Source: Bacteroidia bacterium (lineage in GTDB: Bacteria > Bacteroidota > Bacteroidia > Bacteroidales > VadinHA17). From it: DNA of 36,365 nt. Where the stretch lies: assembly GCA_026391475.1 (NCBI GenBank), contig JAPLED010000053.1, forward strand, positions 1 through 36,365, written 5' to 3'. The notes beneath the pieces are model-generated. The model ran no database searches. It had not been told where the DNA came from and worked only from the letters and a program-made list of their open reading frames with translations. Position 1 is the stretch's first letter. Every line of letters starts with the position of its first letter. The position numbers and the translations under genes are program-made. Shown here piece after piece: positions 26,103-36,020 of the stretch.

Positions 26103-27377
26103 ATGAAAATAAACGGTAAGAGTAAGAATAAAAGCCTTCTGAGGTTTACAACAGCAGGAAGTGTTGATGATGGTAAAAGTACGCTGATCGGACGGCTTCT
26201 GTACGATAGTAAATCAATATTCGAGGACCAGATGGAGCATATTGTCCAATCCGGTAAACGGCTGGGAAGAAAAGAACTTGATTTATCCCTGTTGACCGAC
26301 GGATTAAGAGCAGAACGTGAACAGGGTATAACTATTGATGTGGCTTACAGGTATTTCGCAACTCCTGCCAGAAAATTTATTATCGCTGACACACCGGGAC
26401 ATATCCAGTACACACGTAATATGGTCACAGGTGCAAGTACTGCTGATCTGGCTGTAATACTTATCGATGCACGTAAAGGTGTCCTTGAACAAACCATCAG
26501 ACATTCATTTATCGCATCACTGCTTGATATCCGGCATATAATATTCTGTATTAACAAGATGGATATGATGGATTGGTCAGAACCAGTATTCACCGGCATA
26601 AAGGTAGAACTGGCCTTGCTCGTTGATAAACTGAATATCACCGATGCACATTATATTCCTATCAGTGCCAAATATGGTGATAACGTGGTTGAACGGTCGG
26701 AGAATATGAAATGGTATAATGGGAAAACATTCCTGAATCTGATAGAGACCATTGAAATCAGAAAGAACAAAAATCCGGAGAATCAGCGTTTTCCTGTTCA
26801 GACAATTATTCGTCCCCACACTTCTGAGTACCACGATTACAGAGGCTATGCTGGCAGGGTGGCCGGTGGCGTATTCAGACCGGGAGATGAAATCACTGTT
26901 TTACCATCCCTCCGCAGATCGAAGATTAAGAGCATAGATATGTTCGGAAAAACCCTTTCAGAAACTATTGCTGGAGATTCAGTTGCAATATCTCTGGAGG
27001 ACCAGATAGATATCAGCCGTGGCGATATGCTGGTAGCATCAGATGACATACCTGTTATAAGTCAGGATATTAACCTGATGATTTGCTGGTTTAATGAACG
27101 TCCCCTGAAGGTTGGGGGAAGGTATCTCATTCGCATAAACAGTAATGAGGCCGGATGTGTAGTAAAGTCCGTTAACTACAGGATGAATATAAACACTCTT
27201 GAACATGATTTTGAAAACATATCTGTCAATATGAATGATATGGCACATATCAGCATTAAGACTTCCAAACCTGTCTTTTTTGACACATACCGGAAAAATA
27301 ACATCACAGGAAGTATGATCTTTATCGATGAAGGAACAAATGAGACTGTGGCTGCAGGGATGATCACTGTAGATTAA
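26103..27377 (+). CDS. cysN: Sulfate adenylyltransferase subunit 1 (GTPase)
   Basis: 424 aa; AGSVDDGKSTLIGRLLYDSK, DTPGHIQYTRNMVTGAS, CINKMDMMDW; no APS-kinase extension. Confidence 0.96.
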   Translation: MKINGKSKNKSLLRFTTAGSVDDGKSTLIGRLLYDSKSIFEDQMEHIVQSGKRLGRKELDLSLLTDGLRAEREQGITIDVAYRYFATPARKFIIADTPGHIQYTRNMVTGASTADLAVILIDARKGVLEQTIRHSFIASLLDIRHIIFCINKMDMMDWSEPVFTGIKVELALLVDKLNITDAHYIPISAKYGDNVVERSENMKWYNGKTFLNLIETIEIRKNKNPENQRFPVQTIIRPHTSEYHDYRGYAGRVAGGVFRPGDEITVLPSLRRSKIKSIDMFGKTLSETIAGDSVAISLEDQIDISRGDMLVASDDIPVISQDINLMICWFNERPLKVGGRYLIRINSNEAGCVVKSVNYRMNINTLEHDFENISVNMNDMAHISIKTSKPVFFDTYRKNNITGSMIFIDEGTNETVAAGMITVD

Positions 27378-27404
27378 CGATGCACGACACACGGCACACG
27401 GGGT
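27377..27404. repeat. Heptamer tandem array following cysN
   Basis: acgatgc acgacac acggcac acggggt; begins at the last base of the cysN stop codon. Confidence 0.7.
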
Positions 27405-27540
27405 TGTCGATTGAATATGTTGAACATGCCAATGTAATTACAAACCCGATAGTCACAATTCGGAAATTTTTTATGCTTTTACGATAAATATCCTTTCCTT
27501 CGCAAAACAATTGCATTGATTAACTGTTTATAAAGTATAG

Positions 27541-27957
27541 ATGAAAACCTTTTTATCAATACCGTTAATAATACTGGTTCTGTTCACAGGGATCAAAGTT
27601 AATTTTGCAGTTCATTATTGCGGAGGTTATGTTGCTGCAACAAAGGTCTCCCTGACCGGTGAGTTGGCAACATGCGGTATGGAATCAAAATCTGACAACA
27701 ATATCCAACAGGAATCTTTCAACAAACATTGCTGCGATGATATTACATCGGCTTATTCAATATGTAACAATTATTTTGCTTCATCTTATAATTTTGATGA
27801 CCCCGGACAACAGGTTATTAACATGATCGCTGTCCCTTCTGGTTATCTTAGTAATAAGGAGACAATCATCAACACTTCCAATAACGATATAAGACCACCT
27901 GGGACTAATCATCCAAATAGTGTTGACCGTCCGGTCTTATGTATCTTCCGTATCTGA
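27541..27957 (+). CDS. HYC_CC_PP-type secreted small protein
   Basis: 138 aa; signal peptide, VHYCGGYV...CCDDITSAY, the motif order seen in this family; first gene before the Cus operon. Confidence 0.65.
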   Translation: MKTFLSIPLIILVLFTGIKVNFAVHYCGGYVAATKVSLTGELATCGMESKSDNNIQQESFNKHCCDDITSAYSICNNYFASSYNFDDPGQQVINMIAVPSGYLSNKETIINTSNNDIRPPGTNHPNSVDRPVLCIFRI

Positions 27958-28048
27958 TCTGATTTTTTAAAGTATCAGCAGACGGTGCGTTGCATTGTCT
28001 ATTATCTCTGTTTATATCATTTCTAATCATTTACTAAATTTTTTTATT

Positions 28049-28408
28049 ATGAAAACAATTAAATTATTTTTTGCCATTGTATTGTTGATGGCAGTTGGAG
28101 TAAACGCTTCAGCTCAGACAGGAACCAAAGCTTCAGGTCAACCAAAGACTGAGTCATTTAAAGTATGGGGTAATTGCGATATGTGTAAAGCCCGCATTGA
28201 GAAAACAGTTAAGGCAGAAGGTGCAACAAGCGCTGCATGGGATGCAAAAACCAAAATGCTTACAGTCACATTCGATCCTTCAAAAACAAGTTTAGATGCA
28301 TTTGGTAAAAAACTGGCAGCTGTCGGTCATGATACCGAAAAGTATAAAGCAGATGATAAAGTTTATAATGCTTTACCCGGTTGCTGCAAGTATGAAAGAA
28401 ACAAATAA
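28049..28408 (+). CDS. Secreted heavy-metal-associated (HMA) domain protein
   Basis: MKTIKLFFAIVLLMAVGVNASAQ signal; VWGNCDMCKARIEKTVKAEGATSAAWDAKTKMLTVTFDP (CxxC metal site). The track ORF starts at 27995. Confidence 0.9.
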   Translation: MKTIKLFFAIVLLMAVGVNASAQTGTKASGQPKTESFKVWGNCDMCKARIEKTVKAEGATSAAWDAKTKMLTVTFDPSKTSLDAFGKKLAAVGHDTEKYKADDKVYNALPGCCKYERNK

Positions 28409-28472
28409 ATCGTAACTTTCATCCCGGGTCAGGTTTTACATATTATTCTGACCCGGTTAAACTTCAAATATT

Positions 28473-31400
28473 ATGTTTAACCGACTAGTAAAATATTTTC
28501 TCGAGAACAGGCTTATTACATTCATATTGCTGATTGTTTTTGTTGTAATGGGATTGGTAACTATGCCGTTCAATCTTAAATCGGATCTTTTACCACGCGA
28601 CCCTGTACCAGTTGATGCCATTCCCGACATTGGTGAAAATCAGCAGATTGTGGCAACAGAATGGATGGGGCGCTCTCCTAAAGATATCCAGGATCAGATA
28701 AGCTATCCATTGACTACAGCACTGCTTGGCATTCCCGGAGTTCAGACAATCAGAAGTACTTCCATGTTCGGGATGTCTTTCATCTATATCATTTTTAAAG
28801 ATAATATTGAGTTTTACTGGAGCCGGTCAAGAATCCTTGAAAAGCTTAATTCCCTGCCAACAGGAACTTTACCTGATGGTGTGCAACCCACTTTAGGGCC
28901 TGACGCGACTGCACTGGGACAAATATTCTGGTACACACTCGAGGGGCGCGATCCGAAAACAGGAAAACCAAATGGCGGCTGGGATCCTCAGGAACTCAGA
29001 ACTATTCAGGATTTTTATGTTAAATATGGCCTTTCTGCTGCCGAAGGTGTATCTGAAGTTGCATCCGTTGGAGGATTCATAAAAGAATACCAGGTTGATC
29101 TTAACCCAAATGCGCTTAAGGCTTTCAACGTGTCGGTGATGGATGTAATGAATGCTGTGAAAAAAAGCAATCTTGACATAGGTGCCGAAACTATTGAACT
29201 TAATAATGTTGAGTATATTATTCGCGGATTGGGATATGTTAAGAGTCTTGATGATCTTGAATTATCAGTAGTTGCAGTTCGTAACAATATCCCCGTCCGT
29301 ATCAAAGATGTAGCCCATGTCTCTTTTGGTCCGGCAACACGACGTGGTGGTCTTGATAAAGCCGGTTCAGAGGCAGTCGGTGCTGTGGTTGTTGCCAGAT
29401 ATGGGTCAAATCCCATGGAAGTAATTAACAATGTAAAAGATAAGATAAAAGAAATTGAAGCAGGGTTACCTCAGAAAACGTTACCCGATGGCACTGTTTC
29501 AAAGGTTACCGTAGTCCCCTTTTATGACAGAACAGGACTGATCAAAGAAACAATAGGAACACTGGAATCAGCTTTATCACACGAGATTCTGATAAGTATT
29601 ATCGTGATTATTATCCTGGTAATGAACCTCAGAGCTTCACTGATTGTCGCCGGGTTATTGCCGATTGGGGTCTTGATGACTTTCATCCTGATGCGGTTTT
29701 TCGGGATTGATGCCAATATAGTAGCTCTGTCTGGTATAGCTATTGCGATTGGTGTGATGGTGGATATTGGAATAGTTGATGTTGAGAATATTCTCAGGCA
29801 TCTGGAGATGCCTGAAAATAAAGGTATCCGTGGCAAAAAACTGATGCAGGTAATCTATCAGGCAACAACGGAAGTCAGGGCTGCTGTTGTGACTTCCATC
29901 GCGACTACAATTGTAAGTTTTCTTCCTGTTTTTGCACTGCAGGCTTCAGAAGGTAAACTCTTCCATCCTCTTGCCTTTACAAAAACATTTGCACTGCTTT
30001 CAGCATTCATTCTGGGTATAGTGGTATTACCGACTCTGGTACATATTTTCTTTAATATCCGTTTCGACACTAAGAAAATCCGGAAGATATGGAATAGCAG
30101 TCTCATAGTAGCAGGTTTGTTTTTTGCAATTTTCTGGCATACATGGCCTGTACTGGCATTAACAGCTTTGGGGATAAATAACCTGCTTGATTACAGATGG
30201 TCTGAAAAACGCAAAGAATTTCCAAACTATATAAATATCGGTATAACTGTTCTGGTCGCAACCTGGTACCTTGCTGTTGAGTGGCTGCCCCTGGGAGCCC
30301 ATAACAGCGAACTTGCCAACTTCCTTTTTGTTGCCGGGATTGTATCGGTAATTCTCCTGGCATTAATGTCGTTGGTGCATTTTTATGAAAATATACTTCG
30401 ATGGGCTTTACAGAATAAATGGAAATTTCTGATGATCCCTGCATTTACCCTGTTTTTTGGTCTTCTGGCCTGGCAGGGTGTTGATAAGATTTTTGGAGTT
30501 ATTGCAACAGGAGCTGAAAAAACAGGCTGGAAAAGTTTCCGGCAGACAGCAGCATGGCAGAGCGCAGTCAAAACATTTCCCGGTACGAGCAAGGAGTTCA
30601 TGCCATCGCTGAATGAGGGTTCATTTCTGCTTATGCCTACCAGTATGCCGCATTCCAGTATTGAAAAGAATCTGGAATACATTGAAACACTCGATAAACG
30701 CCTCTCGACAATACCCGAAGTCGAAGTGGCTGTCGGTAAATGGGGCCGGGTAAATTCAGCGCTTGACCCGGCGCCAATCCAGATGTTCGAGAATACCATC
30801 AACTACCGTTCCGAATATATTCTGAATGAAAACGGTCACCGGATGCAGTTTAAAGTTGATAAAGATGGTAGTTTCATCTTAGGTAACAATACAAAATACA
30901 ATCCTGAAAAGGATATTTTCAGAACTATTCCTGTCGATAGTCTTATACCTGATAAAAATGGAGAATATTTCCGTCAATGGCGGCCGCAAATCAAAAAGCC
31001 GTTGGATATATGGAAAGAAATAGTAAAAGTAACAGATATACCCGGGTTGACCTCCGCACCGAAGTTGCAGCCAATTGAAACCCGGCTCGTTATGCTCTCG
31101 ACCGGAATGCGTGCTACGATGGGATTAAAAGTTTATGGTCCGGATCTTAATTCGATAGAACAGGCTGGGATGGTGTTTGAACAGGCATTGAAAGATGTGC
31201 CTTCTGTTAAGGCTTCTGCGGTTTTCTACGATCGCGCTGTAGGTGCCCCTTACCTCGAAATTAAGCTTAACCGCGAAGCAATGGCCCGTTATGGAATGAC
31301 AGTCAGCGATGTACAGGAAATATTGCAGGTGGCTGTCGGAGGAATGACACTTTCAACATCGGTGGAAGGTCGTGAACGGTTTCCGCTAAGGGTAAGATAT

Positions 31401-32345
31401 GCCCGCGAATTGCGCGATAATCCAGAGGACATAAAACGCATTCTCGTTCCGGCAATAAATGGTGTCCAGGTTCCTCTGGGAGAAATTGCGGATATTGATT
31501 ATACACGTGGTGCACAGATGATCAGAAGTGAAAACACTTTCCTTGTAGGCTATGTCATTTTCGATAAACTGGAAGGAAAAGCCGAAGTTGATGTAGTACA
31601 GGAAGCCGATAAAATATTAAAAGAAAAATTGAAGTCTGGTATAGTTGTTTTACCGGCAGGAGTTACATATAAGTTTGCAGGTAATTATGAACATCAGCTT
31701 AGGGCAACAAAAAGACTGGCTATAGTTGTTCCTCTGAGCTTAATCATTATTTTGCTGCTGTTGTATTTTCAATTCCGCACGGTTACCGCATCCTTTATCC
31801 ATTTTTCGGGTGTTTTCGTTGCCTTCTCAGGTGGATTTATCATGCTTTGGTTATATGGTCAGGATTGGTTCATGAATTTTTCAGTTGCAGGAATAAATCT
31901 TCGCGACATGTTCCAGATGCACCCGATTAACCTCAGTGTGGCAGTGTGGGTAGGATTTATTGCCCTTTTTGGGATTGCTACCAACGATGGAGTAATCATG
32001 GGTACTTACATTCACCAGGTATTCGAAGAAAAGAAGCCGACCAATGTTCATGATGTTCGGGAAGCAGTGGTTCTGGCCGGTAAAAAACGTGTACGTCCTG
32101 CAATGATGACTACGGCTGTAGCTGTAATAGCTCTGCTGCCTGTACTTTCATCTACAGGTAAAGGTGCTGATATAATGGTTCCTATGGCAATCCCTATGTT
32201 TGGAGGAATGATAATTCAGGTAATGACAATTTTTGTTGTTCCATTGTTCCAGTCTATTTGGAGAGAAGGTGCTGTAAGCCATAAGAAAAATGAAACTGCT
32301 CAAACTACTAATAATCAATTGGAAGATGAAAAAAACAGCATATAA
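28473..32345 (+). CDS. cusA: CusA/CzcA-type heavy metal efflux RND permease
   Basis: 1290 aa; MFNRLVKYFLENRLITFILLIVFVVMGLVTMPFN, DPVPVDAIPDIGENQQIV, HPINLSVAVWVGFIALFGIATNDGVIMGTYI. Confidence 0.93.
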   Translation: MFNRLVKYFLENRLITFILLIVFVVMGLVTMPFNLKSDLLPRDPVPVDAIPDIGENQQIVATEWMGRSPKDIQDQISYPLTTALLGIPGVQTIRSTSMFGMSFIYIIFKDNIEFYWSRSRILEKLNSLPTGTLPDGVQPTLGPDATALGQIFWYTLEGRDPKTGKPNGGWDPQELRTIQDFYVKYGLSAAEGVSEVASVGGFIKEYQVDLNPNALKAFNVSVMDVMNAVKKSNLDIGAETIELNNVEYIIRGLGYVKSLDDLELSVVAVRNNIPVRIKDVAHVSFGPATRRGGLDKAGSEAVGAVVVARYGSNPMEVINNVKDKIKEIEAGLPQKTLPDGTVSKVTVVPFYDRTGLIKETIGTLESALSHEILISIIVIIILVMNLRASLIVAGLLPIGVLMTFILMRFFGIDANIVALSGIAIAIGVMVDIGIVDVENILRHLEMPENKGIRGKKLMQVIYQATTEVRAAVVTSIATTIVSFLPVFALQASEGKLFHPLAFTKTFALLSAFILGIVVLPTLVHIFFNIRFDTKKIRKIWNSSLIVAGLFFAIFWHTWPVLALTALGINNLLDYRWSEKRKEFPNYINIGITVLVATWYLAVEWLPLGAHNSELANFLFVAGIVSVILLALMSLVHFYENILRWALQNKWKFLMIPAFTLFFGLLAWQGVDKIFGVIATGAEKTGWKSFRQTAAWQSAVKTFPGTSKEFMPSLNEGSFLLMPTSMPHSSIEKNLEYIETLDKRLSTIPEVEVAVGKWGRVNSALDPAPIQMFENTINYRSEYILNENGHRMQFKVDKDGSFILGNNTKYNPEKDIFRTIPVDSLIPDKNGEYFRQWRPQIKKPLDIWKEIVKVTDIPGLTSAPKLQPIETRLVMLSTGMRATMGLKVYGPDLNSIEQAGMVFEQALKDVPSVKASAVFYDRAVGAPYLEIKLNREAMARYGMTVSDVQEILQVAVGGMTLSTSVEGRERFPLRVRYARELRDNPEDIKRILVPAINGVQVPLGEIADIDYTRGAQMIRSENTFLVGYVIFDKLEGKAEVDVVQEADKILKEKLKSGIVVLPAGVTYKFAGNYEHQLRATKRLAIVVPLSLIIILLLLYFQFRTVTASFIHFSGVFVAFSGGFIMLWLYGQDWFMNFSVAGINLRDMFQMHPINLSVAVWVGFIALFGIATNDGVIMGTYIHQVFEEKKPTNVHDVREAVVLAGKKRVRPAMMTTAVAVIALLPVLSSTGKGADIMVPMAIPMFGGMIIQVMTIFVVPLFQSIWREGAVSHKKNETAQTTNNQLEDEKNSI

Positions 32346-33777
32346 AAAATTACTTATAACGGTTATTGCACTGGGCAGTTGGCTTGTTGCCAGCAGCCAG
32401 CAATATCCTGATTCGCTTCTCCGATATCTTGAAATTGCTGCAAAAAACAATCCCACTATACAGCAAAAATTCACCGAGTATCAGGCAGCTTTGCAAAAAA
32501 TACCACAGGTTGGAAGTTTGTCAGATCCTGAGTTAAGCATAGGTGTGTTTCTGAGTCCTATGGAACTCGTAAGCGGGAACCAGGTAGCCGATATCAGGTT
32601 AATGCAGATGTTCCCGTGGTTTGGTGTTCTTAAATCTGCCAAAGATGAGATGAGCCTTATGGCAAATGCTAAATTTGAGCTTTTTCGCGATGCCGGATTG
32701 CAGGTTTTTTATGATGTTCAGCGAGCCTGGTACGAACTTTTTAAAGTTCAAAAAGACATCAGCATTTCAGAAAAGAACATTGAAATTCTGAAAATAATTG
32801 AACGGCTGGCATTAGTAAGATTCAGGGCAGCTCCCTCAGTTAGCACTGGACCAGCTTCTTCCATCTCATCAATATCTTCTGGTTCAACTCAAAACAATAA
32901 TTCAGGTTCATCCGAAATGCCGAATATGGTAGGAAATAAGGGCAGTTCCGGTTCAGTAACATCAAGCCAGGTTTCATCGTCAATGCAATCTGGTTCAATG
33001 GGTTCTTCTTCAGGCAATTTTGGACTGGCAGATTTGTACCGCATCCAGATGGAAGCCGGAGAGATGGAGAACAATATCGCTCTTCTGAAAAACCAGCGAA
33101 ACACAATTATTGCTCAGTTTAACAGCTACCTGAACAGGCCGGTTGCTTCACCGGTCTTTACTCCTGAAACGATAGCCACTGATTCGCTCGGATTATCATT
33201 GATTGCTATTTCGGATAGTATGCTGGCAAACAACCCTATGCTTGGTATGCTGGAATATGAAAAGCAGTCGATTGATGCCCGAAAAAAGATGGTTTCGCGT
33301 ATGGGCTATCCTATGGTTGGGTTAGGCTTAAATTATTCTCTTATCAATAAAAACGTGATGTCGATATCACCAATGAATGGCAAGGATATGATCATGCCAA
33401 TGGTAACAGTTACTTTACCAATTTACAGGAAAAAATACAATGCAATGATAAACGAAGCTGATCTGCTGATGACTGCAACATCGCAAAATTACCAGGCCAC
33501 AGCCAATTCGTTGCAGACTGAGTATTATCAGGCAATTCAATCATATCAGGATGCACAACGCCGGGTAAAACTATATGATAATCAGTATCAGCTGGCTTCT
33601 AAATCACTTGATCTTATCCTGAAAAGCTTTTCTGTTTCAGCTTCAGGGCTGACCGATGTTCTTCGTGTCCGCCAGCAGACACTCGATTATGAGCTTAAAC
33701 AGGTCGAGGCTGTTGCTGATTTCAATACATCTATTGCATGGTTAAAAAGATTAATGGCATTTTCTCAAATAAAATAA
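32326..33777 (+). CDS. TolC/CusC-family outer membrane efflux protein
   Basis: MKKTAYKKLLITVIALGSWLVASSQQYPDSLLRYLEIAAKNNPTIQQKFTEYQAALQKIPQVGSLSDPELSIGVFLSPME; coiled-coil duplicated TolC architecture. The track ORF starts at 32290; the signal peptide supports 32326, overlapping cusA by 20 bp. Confidence 0.9.
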   Translation: MKKTAYKKLLITVIALGSWLVASSQQYPDSLLRYLEIAAKNNPTIQQKFTEYQAALQKIPQVGSLSDPELSIGVFLSPMELVSGNQVADIRLMQMFPWFGVLKSAKDEMSLMANAKFELFRDAGLQVFYDVQRAWYELFKVQKDISISEKNIEILKIIERLALVRFRAAPSVSTGPASSISSISSGSTQNNNSGSSEMPNMVGNKGSSGSVTSSQVSSSMQSGSMGSSSGNFGLADLYRIQMEAGEMENNIALLKNQRNTIIAQFNSYLNRPVASPVFTPETIATDSLGLSLIAISDSMLANNPMLGMLEYEKQSIDARKKMVSRMGYPMVGLGLNYSLINKNVMSISPMNGKDMIMPMVTVTLPIYRKKYNAMINEADLLMTATSQNYQATANSLQTEYYQAIQSYQDAQRRVKLYDNQYQLASKSLDLILKSFSVSASGLTDVLRVRQQTLDYELKQVEAVADFNTSIAWLKRLMAFSQIK

Positions 33778-33790
33778 ACCTGAAAAACAA

Positions 33791-35128
33791 ATGAAAAAAA
33801 TTAAAATATTTTCAAATAAATATGTGATGTATAGTCTTTTACTGATAGTTGGTATTTTTATCGGTTGGCTGTCCTTTCATTCTTCACAAAAAAATGAAAA
33901 GAAGCCCGATCAACTCACAGAAACGGTTAAAAGTACTATCTGGACATGTGCGATGCACCCGCAGATACGTATGCCGGAACCTGGCAAATGCCCAATTTGC
34001 GGAATGGATTTAATTCCTCTTGCTCAAAGCAGCACAACCTCCATTGACCCCGATGCAGTGCATCTTAGTAAAGAGGCTGCCCAGTTGGCCAACGTACTTA
34101 CTTCTGTTGTTTCAAAACAAAAGCCGGTAAAAGAGGTTAGTCTGTATGGTAAAGTACAGGCTGATGAAAGATTGCTACAGAGTCAGGTTGCTCATGTTCC
34201 GGGACGCATAGAACGACTGGCTGTAAATTTTACGGGGGAACCGGTGGTAAAAGGCCAGGTATTGGCACAAATTTATTCGCCTGAACTTATCACAGCGCAG
34301 CAAGAATTACTGGAGGCTTCTAAAACCAAACAATCGCAGCCGGCCTTCTATGAAGCTGCTAAGGAAAAACTTCGCCAATGGAAACTCACTGATACTCAGA
34401 TTTCGACAATTGAAGAATCAGGAATAGCGCAGAATACGGTAGAAGTTGTATCAAATACCAACGGTGTTGTGACTGCCCGGAGGGTAAACACAGGCGATTA
34501 TGTCTCACAAGGTACTGTGTTATTCGATATTGCTGATCTTTCGAAAGTCTGGGTCATGTTTGATGCCTATGAAAGTGATCTCCAATTTTTAAATAAAGGA
34601 GAAAAAGTTTCATTTACTCTTCAGGCGTTACCAGGCAATAATTACACAGGTAATATAGTTTTTATTGACCCTGTTATTGATCCTGTTACCCGTGTGGCAA
34701 AAGTAAGGGTTGAAACAGGAAATCAATCAGGTAAGCTAAAACCTGAAATGTTTGCTACCGGAATTGTATATTCAACTCTCAATGAGTACCGTGACAATCA
34801 GGTTATTCCAAAATCAGCAGTCTTGTGGACGGGTAAGCGCTCGGTCGTATATGTTAAGCAACCGGGTACAGACGAACCTGTTTTTAAAATACGCGAAATT
34901 GAAATTGGTCCTATGCTTGGTGAAAGTTATGTTGTAATGAATGGCCTTTCTGAAGGCGAGGAGATTGTCACCAGCGGAACATTTAGCGTTGATGCTGCGG
35001 CTCAGCTTGAAGGTAAACCGAGTATGATGAATCCCGGAGGCGGAAAAACTTCTACAATGCCGGGAATGGATATGCCAGGTGATTCCAAACCTAAAAATGA
35101 ACAAAGCATGTTGCCTTTAAGGAAATAA
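33791..35128 (+). CDS. CusB-type RND periplasmic adaptor with N-terminal heavy-metal-binding domain
   Basis: 445 aa; WTCAMHPQIRMPEPGKCPICGMDLIPL, adaptor core HVPGRIERLAVNFTGEPVVKGQVLAQIYSPELITAQQELLEA, Met-rich C-terminus. Confidence 0.93.
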   Translation: MKKIKIFSNKYVMYSLLLIVGIFIGWLSFHSSQKNEKKPDQLTETVKSTIWTCAMHPQIRMPEPGKCPICGMDLIPLAQSSTTSIDPDAVHLSKEAAQLANVLTSVVSKQKPVKEVSLYGKVQADERLLQSQVAHVPGRIERLAVNFTGEPVVKGQVLAQIYSPELITAQQELLEASKTKQSQPAFYEAAKEKLRQWKLTDTQISTIEESGIAQNTVEVVSNTNGVVTARRVNTGDYVSQGTVLFDIADLSKVWVMFDAYESDLQFLNKGEKVSFTLQALPGNNYTGNIVFIDPVIDPVTRVAKVRVETGNQSGKLKPEMFATGIVYSTLNEYRDNQVIPKSAVLWTGKRSVVYVKQPGTDEPVFKIREIEIGPMLGESYVVMNGLSEGEEIVTSGTFSVDAAAQLEGKPSMMNPGGGKTSTMPGMDMPGDSKPKNEQSMLPLRK

Positions 35129-35164
35129 ATTGATTACTAATATAAATATGGTAATTTTGAATTT

Positions 35165-35998
35165 ATGGACGAGAAACTAATCATACTAAAAGCCCGGCTT
35201 AAAGAATATAAAAGTGCTGTAATAGCTTTTTCAGGAGGAGTCGATAGTACATTTCTCGCCAGAATCGCAAAAGATGTTTTTGGTGAAGACCTTTTGTTAA
35301 TAACCGCAACTTCAAGTACTTATCCATTTTATGAACTTGAGGAAGCAAAATCACTTGCACTGCTTTTGGGAATTAAACATAAAATAATCGTATCCGAAGA
35401 GATAGATATTCCGGGTTATTCAGATAACCCGCCTGACAGATGCTATTATTGTAAAAGTGAGCTGTTTGGGAAAATCAAATATATTGCCTCAGAAGAAGGT
35501 TACGAAGCTGTCTTTGACGGCAGTAATGCTGATGATCTTAAAGACTTTCGTCCGGGTATGAAAGCCAAACAAGAGAAAGGTGTTATTTCCCCGCTTGCAG
35601 AGACAGGTTTTACTAAAAACGATATCCGGCATTTCTCCGGAAAATTGAATCTGCCAACTGCCACGAAACAATCTTATGCCTGCCTCGCATCAAGGTTTCC
35701 TTATGGTGAAAAGATAACGAAAGTGAAACTCGACAGACTGGCAATGGCCGAATTTGAGGTCAGAAATCTTGGGTTCAGTCAGTTCAGGATCAGGAGTCAC
35801 GAAAACCTTGCCCGTTTTGAATTTATTCCATCTGAAATGGATAAAGCCTGGAGGATAAAAGATAAACTGGCAGAAATTTGTCACAGATCAGGATTCAACT
35901 ACATCACTATTGACCTCAACGGTTACAGAACCGGATCGATGAATGAAGTGCTATCTGATTCAGATAAGCGAGGTTACCAAAAATCAGATACTAAATAA
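35165..35998 (+). CDS. larE: ATP-dependent sacrificial sulfur transferase LarE
   Basis: 277 aa; AVIAFSGGVDSTFLARIAKDVFG, PPDRCYYCKSELF, DGSNADDLKDFRPGMKA, KQSYACLASRFPYG. Confidence 0.92.
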   Translation: MDEKLIILKARLKEYKSAVIAFSGGVDSTFLARIAKDVFGEDLLLITATSSTYPFYELEEAKSLALLLGIKHKIIVSEEIDIPGYSDNPPDRCYYCKSELFGKIKYIASEEGYEAVFDGSNADDLKDFRPGMKAKQEKGVISPLAETGFTKNDIRHFSGKLNLPTATKQSYACLASRFPYGEKITKVKLDRLAMAEFEVRNLGFSQFRIRSHENLARFEFIPSEMDKAWRIKDKLAEICHRSGFNYITIDLNGYRTGSMNEVLSDSDKRGYQKSDTK

Positions 35999-36020
35999 TC
36001 AATCAAAAAACATTACCAGT

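Noticed and set aside
29015-29431. 138-aa minus-strand ORF and other long antisense ORFs within cusA
   Set aside because: Low-complexity Ser/Thr/Ile-rich translations opposite a clear RND permease; expected antisense artefacts.
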